Source: a virus
Strand: one strand, 5' to 3'
IMG/VR virus record: IMGVR_UViG_3300023192_003309
Coordinates: 1 to 45,102 of that record
Length of the DNA: 45,102 nucleotides
Positions 30,357-39,300 of this stretch are shown piece after piece. The position numbers and the translations under genes are program-made. The number at the start of each line of letters is the position of its first letter. Positions within the stretch are counted from its first letter, which is position 1. The notes under the pieces were generated by a model, which saw nothing but the letters and a program-made list of their open reading frames with translations, did not search any database and was not told where the DNA came from.

Positions 30357-33300
30357 CTATGAACCTAATGACTTTTGTTGCTCGATAAGTTCAAGCTGCT
30401 TCCGCAAATTGCGTGGAAGTCTTCTCTTTGCTCTGCGTGCCACTACGATAGACCCGTCTTGTCGATCAGCCCGGAAAGCGATCCATGAGTAGCGAAGCTC
30501 ACGCAGCTTATCGTTGTTGTCCAAAATGTCATTTATGTACCCAATCAGCACAGGACGTTGCCCAAAGGTTCCGGTGCTGAAAGCGGTGTAGGCAAACGTA
30601 GCTGGAGCCGGGGGGATTTCGCTATCCAAAGTGAAATCCAGAATCCAGAATCGTCGGCCTAAAACACTCAGGCAGTCATCGGTGTTGGCATAAGGACTAT
30701 ATTCTTTCAAGCCCCGGAAACTCGTCAAGACACGGTTGGTCAAAAGCCCAAGACCAGAAGAAGGCAGCAAACTATTCCCCAGATCATCAATCTGGTCCTC
30801 CTGCTGGAAGATGTAGTAGCTTCCTGATTTATCGTAAATACCATCAATCTCTTCCATCCACGAAAGCAACCGCTCCCGCATAAAGAGAATGGTGTCCGTC
30901 GCTTCGGGGCTAAAGAGCGTGGAGGGACGGATGATTTTGTATCCGAAAGGCTGAACACTCCGGTACAAATTCAGCGCAGGACTATCCGTTGTTCGCTCGC
31001 GGTAGACCAATGTGCCGCTTCCATCATCCACAGGAGGAGCCGTAGGACGGAGCCCTTGCTGACCTTCTCTGCTATCCGTTGCTGAGGTCAGTAAAGAACC
31101 ATGCACGGTGGGCAGTACAACGTATTCCGAGTTGAAAGGTGTTCCCCCACTTACCCCTTCCATGCCGAACACTATGTCGTCAGACCCATCTTGGGCATTC
31201 CCAGCGAAAATACAGGCTCCCGAGAGAGGGAGAATAACGGGGTAGTCCTCATCCAATTCCCCTACCTTGTAAAAGCCTCGGTTATCGTCTGTAATGGCTT
31301 GCGGATAGACGATGTGTTCTGGTGTCCGACCATCGACTGATTGATCTCCGATGGGGCGTGTTCCCATTTCAATTTTCTTGTCGTAAAGAGGCCCTGCGGG
31401 ATCTACGATGAGGTAATCGTTGGCCTGTACTCCAACCGCCTCCCAACTATCGTAAGTACCGGTGGGGCTGATATCGGGATCTTGAAGCCCGTGTGGGGTG
31501 GCATCTACCGGGTAGCCGTCCACAAATCCACCGTCTACTGGTGTCACAGCAGCCTCAGGATAGGTAACAGAACGGCTATACACCACTTCTTCTGTCAGAA
31601 GATCCAGCAGTTGTTCATTGGATTGTTCATGGGGAACAAAGGGCTGCCTCAAGTAAACCTCAAAAGAGGTCGCCGTTGCTAAATCAGCGGTAAGGCCGGG
31701 ACGGTGAAGAATGAGGGTGGTGGTTCCATCCACCTTCTGAATCTCAGCCTCGTCCATCAAGGTGCCATTCGTATCAAACACCCTGAGGGTGTCACCGGGG
31801 TTGATGTTTACTTCCTCTACATCAAAGGCTCCCAGATTAGTAGCGGCCCCGTAAGTCGCTATTCCTGCGGTAAAAGTACGAGTGGCAACGGCATAACTAT
31901 CGAAATCACCGCGCCGAATCTTATAGAGATACCGTAGTTTTTCCAAGTATCCAGTGACGGTTGCTTGGGCATCATGGAAGCGTCGAATCCGACGAACATA
32001 GAAGGAAACAGGTTCCCAAGTATCCGTGTAGGTGCTGAAATCGCTTGCTGACCGAGTACCCAAAACGTCAGTATAAGTACCCGTTAGCGGATGGCTGGCC
32101 GTAACCACATGAGGCTGAGGAGCACCAAGCATCCTGATATCTGTGGTCGGTTTCGGGAAGGAGGGCTCCATGAACACCCCTGCCAGCAACACCAAACCGT
32201 CAACAGTGGGGAGAGCGGTAGGACCGAGACTATCAGCGGCTTTCCATATATCGCCAGGGAGAAGACACTGTAATCTATTGGTCGGTGGCGGGTAGGCTGG
32301 GACTGTAGGATCATATGTAAAATGAATATAGTCCCACTGTTGGTCAGCAAAACCACCAACACTGACCAAAAGGGGCACCCCGGAGTGGACACTATTAGTA
32401 GGGGTCAGATTGCGTGTGTTAAATCTCCCATAAAGAACCCTTTTCTTCTCCTCCACAAAGGCTTGGCTCGTCTGAGGGTCACGGAACTTAATATCGAAGG
32501 CTCGGGCAGGACTGATGTTGAACGTGCTGCCCGATCTAATCGGTTGAGGATCGGTAATGGGTGGAAGTGTGGCTGCGGGAGGGCTAAAAGTCAACATCGG
32601 CTCGGGTCGAGCCAGCGAGGCACTGTCTCTAAGCAAGCGGTTACCGATGGTCATGTACGCAAAACCGAAAGTGGCGTCGTCCCCTGCGCTCGTAAGGTCG
32701 AGACCCACAACATTGTTGGAAGGGAAACCCGCGTAATCGGTAACCTCGTCTTGGAGCGCCCCAACCATAAAACGAATCATTCCAGAAATAGTGGTGCCCG
32801 AGATAATTTTAGGAGCAAAGTCCTCCAGTGCCACATCCACATCCTCAGCGTCTTTAGCCGGAGCGGATACATCAAGCACCATTGTGGCAGTCGTCTCTCC
32901 TATCACTTGCGTGTAAGAAGTGAAGTCAATGGAATAAACAGAGGTGGGAACTACGGTATAGCGATCTGCCGGTACAACTATGGTTGAGTCGTAAGTGGCG
33001 TATTGAGCATCAAAGATAAAGTAAACCCTCCCAGTCCCCGCAAAGGGTCGGAAAATATTTTGGGATAGGGGGAGGGGGAAAACATCCGGGTCATCAAGCT
33101 TTAGCGCCTTGGGAACATTCTTTAGATTGAGGGTCATGGCCGTGACGTTGCCAGACCCGTCATAAGTGACATCCAACGACCCTACTTCTGGGAACCTCAG
33201 ATCAAAGAGCCCCTTATTACCAGCAGAAACTTCTGCCTCCCCATCGTCTACTCCAGATTCATATGCGGAATAGACTTCACCACTGGACCCGGCAAACGTG

Positions 33301-36300
33301 GTGGTGGATGGAATTGCATGACGTACCAAGTAGGTGCCAGTCTTAGTAGCTCCGTAGGTTTCTTCCCGAATGAGGTTTTCATCAGCCCCTTCGACCACCA
33401 CAATGTCGCCACTCTCAATGCGGGCTAAATTTCCATTGAAAGTAGTCAGATTGGTGATCCACGGCTTGATCCCCAAGGGAGTTACCGTATAGTCGGAATC
33501 ATAGAAGTCCCCTCGGGCCGTGTAGATGTCATAGGCCGCTGCATCCCGTAAGTTAGATGACGGAGCGGATGAGAAAATAAGCCCTGAAGCTCCTCCTGTA
33601 AGGGGTGCGTTATCATTCCCTTCCCAAGACATCGCTCGGACGGTGCCTACCTCATCCCCTGCGCCGGGAGCAGTAGCGGGAGTAAAAGTACCTACATACT
33701 CGTTTCCTCCAGACCACCGTTCCAAGAAAGTGAGGTATGTACCCCCATTCATTGAGGTCGCAGAATTTATGGTGCTGAGATACGACGGAGGGCCAGCGAT
33801 GTATCCCATAGGGGATACGGCGACATTCAACTGCATTCCCAAATCATCGCCCCCAACACCATCACCGGGATGCGTAGAGCGGGGTAAGGCCCACTCCATC
33901 GCTACTGCTTCACTGAAAGTCAGCCTATCTCGACCAATAAAAGCTGTTGCGCTGCCGTCCCCCGAAGGAGAGACAATAGCCCCCCCAGTAGCGGCGGCAG
34001 TATCAGCGTCAATGTAGGTATCCAGAGAGATGGTGTAGTCGTAGTGTGCTGTTGGATCGAGCCCTAACTGGAGCAGCACGGAGCTTGTGGTATTGATAAC
34101 CACAGTCCCCGTCGTTGCTGTGTCAATAACTGCCAAGACCTGTGTGGGAACCCCCGTGTTCCAATACGGCATCGGAATGACGCCGCCACCAACATCCACA
34201 TAAAGATTAGTGAGGGGAGAGGCGCTTGCCCTCGTAATCACCACTCTCCCCAACCAAGCGGCTGCTCCCGATATATTCGGGTCCGGGTCATAGATATTGA
34301 TGATGACAGCATTGTTGTTAGAGGCAACAGAGAACCCTGCCACCCCTAAGATTTCTGCGACACCCCCCTCATCAAAAGTGGTCCCGTTCCCGTCATTAAG
34401 GGTGATGCCGGTAAAGGAAAACGTGGTCTGGAAACCGGCAACAGGAACAGTAAGAGTGGTCTCCGTTACCTGTACTCCAGTATTCAACGGTCCTTTATGC
34501 CCATACAGGTTGTTCACCGTGTACCAATGGAGATGACCTCTATGAGTAGGGCTGATAAAGCGTGGGATCTCAATGGTAGATTGGGCGGTTCCGGTGCCGG
34601 TGTGTCCCGCTGTATCACCTACGGTTTGAATCCCTGTGCCTCCCACAAAGGGCATGTCGGACTGATCGGCAGCTTGCACAAACAGCAGATCCCCGCGACG
34701 TAAATCCCCCTCCCCGCTTTCAGCGGTGTAGGTTCCCGCCGTTTCCACAGGACGCACATCTTGTGCGGTGTATAGAGTTGCCGGATTCTGATCTACGGTC
34801 GTGGCAGTAAACTCGGTGATATTGCCATCGGTCCCTAAAATCTCATCAGGGTAAACAGACAAAAAGTCGTAGCTCGGATCGATGACCTGTAGCTCTATGG
34901 CGGGAACCTGTAAGAAATCAGGAATATTGTGAGTCGGTAAAGGCGCGTCGGCTAACACGCTAAAAGCTGAGGCACCCACGTTCTTGAGAACCACCAATTC
35001 ACTATCGGCTGATCGCAGATAAGGGATGGTTATCTCCCCAGAATCATCTGCTGCCTCACCCTTCAAACACGGTAATTGAAGGGGTGCCTCATCAGTATTG
35101 ATAAACTCCGCTACCCCTTCAATTGCAGAAAGAGGGGAAGGAGGGTTCTGGCCCAACCATGACTGAAGGGGGAGTGGAAAATCATCTTTGTCATCGGGAA
35201 GAGACAGATCAATGATGGCCCCGCTCTTATTACGAGCCTTTACATCGAAACCCATTCGATAGTCAGGGATGCTGCCGCTGAATTGCCCGGATTGCTCCAT
35301 GGTAGGGCTATCCCCAGAACCCGGAATATCTCCTTCTGTGGGAAACGCTACGGGAGGAACGACATAGATAGTATCCCCTTGGACCGGCTCCCATTCCCCT
35401 GCGCTACCCGTCAAAGAAGTGGAAATCCGTGAAGCAGAGGTGATGCCAGCGTTATCAGATGCCCGTTTCAGCGTAATAACGAAACCGTCGATAATCTCAT
35501 CCACCAACACAAACGTATTGTCGGCTGTCTCGTACAGGGAAAAGGTCTGGCCGTTGGGGGTGCCAAAAGCAACGCGATCACCCGAAACGAACCCTGGCGT
35601 AGACTGGTCTGCATCCCCGCTCACAAGATCAGCAAAGGCCCCTCCACCGCTAATCAGAAGGGGGGCATCCGGTACGCCAGTCGTGGGATCAATAGGAAAT
35701 TCGGAAAACGGTAAGGGCGTGGCAACAAGAGTAGGGCCTGAGGTGGAGGAACTCCCTCCCGAATACCCCTTAGGGTGGTACTCCCAAATACGAGCCCTTG
35801 CTAAACGAGGCTGGATGGAGACATCAGTAAGCCGTGTCAATTCCTCCAAAGCCGGATTGGAAAGCTGCCCGATAGGACGCCCTATCGTCCGTGCCGTTGT
35901 GGTTTGCGTCTCCCCAGGGTTCGGGCCTGGAACTTCTTGCTTACGGCCAAAGGAGTAGTAGCCGGGGTTGCTGAAACCACCAGAAACGGGATCAACTACT
36001 GACTCCAAGCCTGGGAAAAGACGCGAAAAGTGTTTGGTGCGTTCGGGATAGAGGCGAGAAAAATCATGGTTTTCCCACATTTCCTCATAGCGACCCCTGG
36101 TCGAAGGAATAGGGAAAAGACCCAACAACATCTTAGGTCTTTTCAACCCGGTCAGAAGAATGTCGTCCATGTCATTTTTGACTCGGTACTTCTGACGATT
36201 GATAAAGAAATCGAGAAACACCGGGTTAGCCGCTTCGCCGTCTACTGATTGCGGTTCTTCTCCCGTGGGGTCCACCACCAAAGTCAACGGATTCACCACA

Positions 36301-39300
36301 GGGTCTTTTTGCTTGAAGTAGCCAGTACCCAAATCTGGACCCCACGAATCCAGAATGAACCTCCAAATAAGGCGGTTGTTCAGGTTACCGGTAATTTCAT
36401 CTTCGTAGCCGGGAGGGTAGTACCGCTTGCCATGACCGATAAAGAAGCGGAACTTGCCGTCCCTGTCTCCGATTAAGCGTCCATCAATGGTTTCCAGAAC
36501 CTGCTCTAAGGCAACGATAGCCTCGTTGTAGAACTCGATGTAGGCGCGTGCGGCCCGATCCTGATCATAGAGGTCCACCACCTCCGAACGCAGCCCCAGA
36601 TTCCCTTCCTTGTGGAGAATCGGGCTACCCGGAAAAGCCAACATAGGGCCACCGGAAACACTGGACTGAGAAACCTTCTTCAAGGCTACTTCAGCTACGT
36701 CTGTCAGATAGGAACTCAGCGGAAGTGTGCGATAGTAGAAGGAATCCGCGCTGCGGAAATTGTATTTCCCCACCAGCACTGAACCTAAAAGGCCATTTTC
36801 CAAAGTAGGGAGAGTGGTGTGAAGATACTTCGCCTTGTAGGTGGGAGAAATAATGGCGCTCTCTTGCACCACTGGTTGCACTACTACACGCTTGGTGTAG
36901 CAGAAAACAAGCCTTTCTCCGGGCTGAAGCCCATTCTTCTGTGGGATCTTAAAACGAATAGTGCCGTTGACCCCATCAGCTAAATAATCCGCCCCCACGA
37001 CGAGTTTGCGCCCTGGTAAAAGAGTTCCGGCAGCATCGCGAGATCCCAGCAAGAACACACTATTGGTTTCCGTGGAAACAAAGGGGAATAACCCTTCAAA
37101 TATGGCGGGCTCGATTCCATAAAGAGGTCGCGCACTAATCCGCACACTGGTGCCGGTAGGATCAAAGTTTTGAAGAACCGGGGCAGTCAAATCAACTACT
37201 GTGTAGCGACCGTCTTCTGACAAATCCGACCGTATGATGAAATGGGGGTAGCCCCCGATTTCCAGCAAATGTTCGGCTCCTAGAAAGAATCGTAAATCCC
37301 CTTCAAATACCACTCGCATCGCGTGTTTCTGGATAGGCAAGAATACCGCATCAGTAATCTCCATCAGGAACCCTGCATGGCTTCCTGATGGATAAACGGG
37401 ATCAGAGGGGTCCACCGTTATAGCTACTGGAACAGAAGAAATGGTGGCGGGAGCATCGTTACCGGGGGAACGAGAACCGGCCTCAGTAGGTTGAGGGGGC
37501 CATAAGGTGACTGTCGTTTCGTCAGAGGTGGCTGAATAAGACACAGCTTTGATGTAAACCATCAAAGGCCCCAAACGCAGAACGGCCCCTACTTCAACAT
37601 CTTCAGTGCGATCCCCACCCAAAACCAGCGCAGTCTGTTCTTTCTCTAAAAGGAGGGGGGGTCGCCACACGGGAGGGGTGGAGACATTGTAGGTTGTCTC
37701 TCCCCCAAAGGCTTCCAACACACCGTAGTTGATCTTCACGGTGTCTGATTCCACAACCTCGGTGGTAAAAGTAATTTCGCTCTTGTCGTAGTCTATCGAA
37801 GCGGTTGTTTCCCCCGCATAGTTCTGAAGCTCCACCCCAACCCACATAAAAGGTTCAATGACTTGAGAGAGGGTACGGCCTGTAGGATTAAAGGAGTAAA
37901 CCAAGCCGCTTACCCGCGTGGCTTCTTCCAACCGAACGGTGAGAGCGAGAAACTCCGTAATCATCGGAAGAGGATCACCCGTTACCGAATCCGTTTTCTT
38001 AGTCCCCTCCGTAGCCGCTTGGAAGTAACTAACCTCTACAATCTGGTTCTCTCGGAGGGGCTTCATGAAGAAGAAAGCACCACCCATAGGACTGGTTTGA
38101 ACGTCTAAAGAGCGTTCGGTTATCATTTGCTCTACATAGTAAACTTCGGTCTGGGCGTAGGCGGTAAGATCCGCTTGAGCAAGCTGGACTTGCCCTGATG
38201 CTGGATCAATCTGCACAGTATCGACGGTAATGTCATCAGGACCATCCAGAACCTCGTCAAAATAAACGAGGCCCCCCGCCTGTGCTGCCAAAGTGTCTTC
38301 TCCGAATTGGAGGGCTCCGAAATCCGCATCGGTAGAATCCGAAACATAGTTGACTACATCTCCGCTCACCGGAAGGGGAGCCAGAGTAGAAACGGCGACC
38401 AAGTTTCCATTTGCCACCGAATAGGTGGCTGACCCCACCCGAATCGCAAAGGCCCCCGAAAGGAAATGAGCATTGGTGGTGCCAGGAACCGACAAGGCAG
38501 TAGCAGCAACGACTCCTATTTCAATGCCGGTCGTCAAATACTGGATGGTACGTTCTGGCGAAGTTGCTGGAAGCCCTAAACGCACATGGGTTTTACGACC
38601 ATTCTTCAGTGCGGTTTCCACAAAAGCAATGAAAGTAGCCGCCACCCCAATGACACCTAATGGAGCGAGGGCCCGAATAATAAAGGGCTCATTAGGAAGA
38701 TGATTAAACTCCACTTGTTGAACATCGGCCACTAATGCGGGGTCATAAACATCTTGAGTTTGGCCTGTGTAAAGCTCCCATTGAGCAAAAGCTGCGCCCG
38801 AACCACCGCTATTGAAAGAAAAAGAAGGACTGACCTCTAAGGTATTGGCCGTGCTATCTACCGCCGATACGGTGTAGACCCCTTCGTTATCACCGCTGAT
38901 AATGTAAAGAAGGTCTCCTGCGGAAGCACTTATCTCCACAAAGACTACATTCGCATCAGCAAACGTGGCGCTCGCCGCCGTAGTTACTCCAGCGGTGCCA
39001 TCTCCAATTTGGCCTCCCACCACTTCTATCAATTCGGCTGCACCAGGAGCACCACCTCCAGGCACCAAAAATTCAGCCCCTTCAGTTAATTCAGTGAGGG
39101 TGTACGGGAATCCAGTTGTCGCGTCAATCCCGACCTGCCTCAGATAAAGACCGAATCCATCCCCAACTGATGCCATAGCATCTGAGGAAATGGTTTGAGG
39201 AAGTACCCCGGTAGCCTCTAATTGAAGGGTATCCGTAGGGGTGAGGATTCGTTCCGCTCCCGTATCGTTCGACAAAAGCCATGTAAGGCGGTTGTCATCG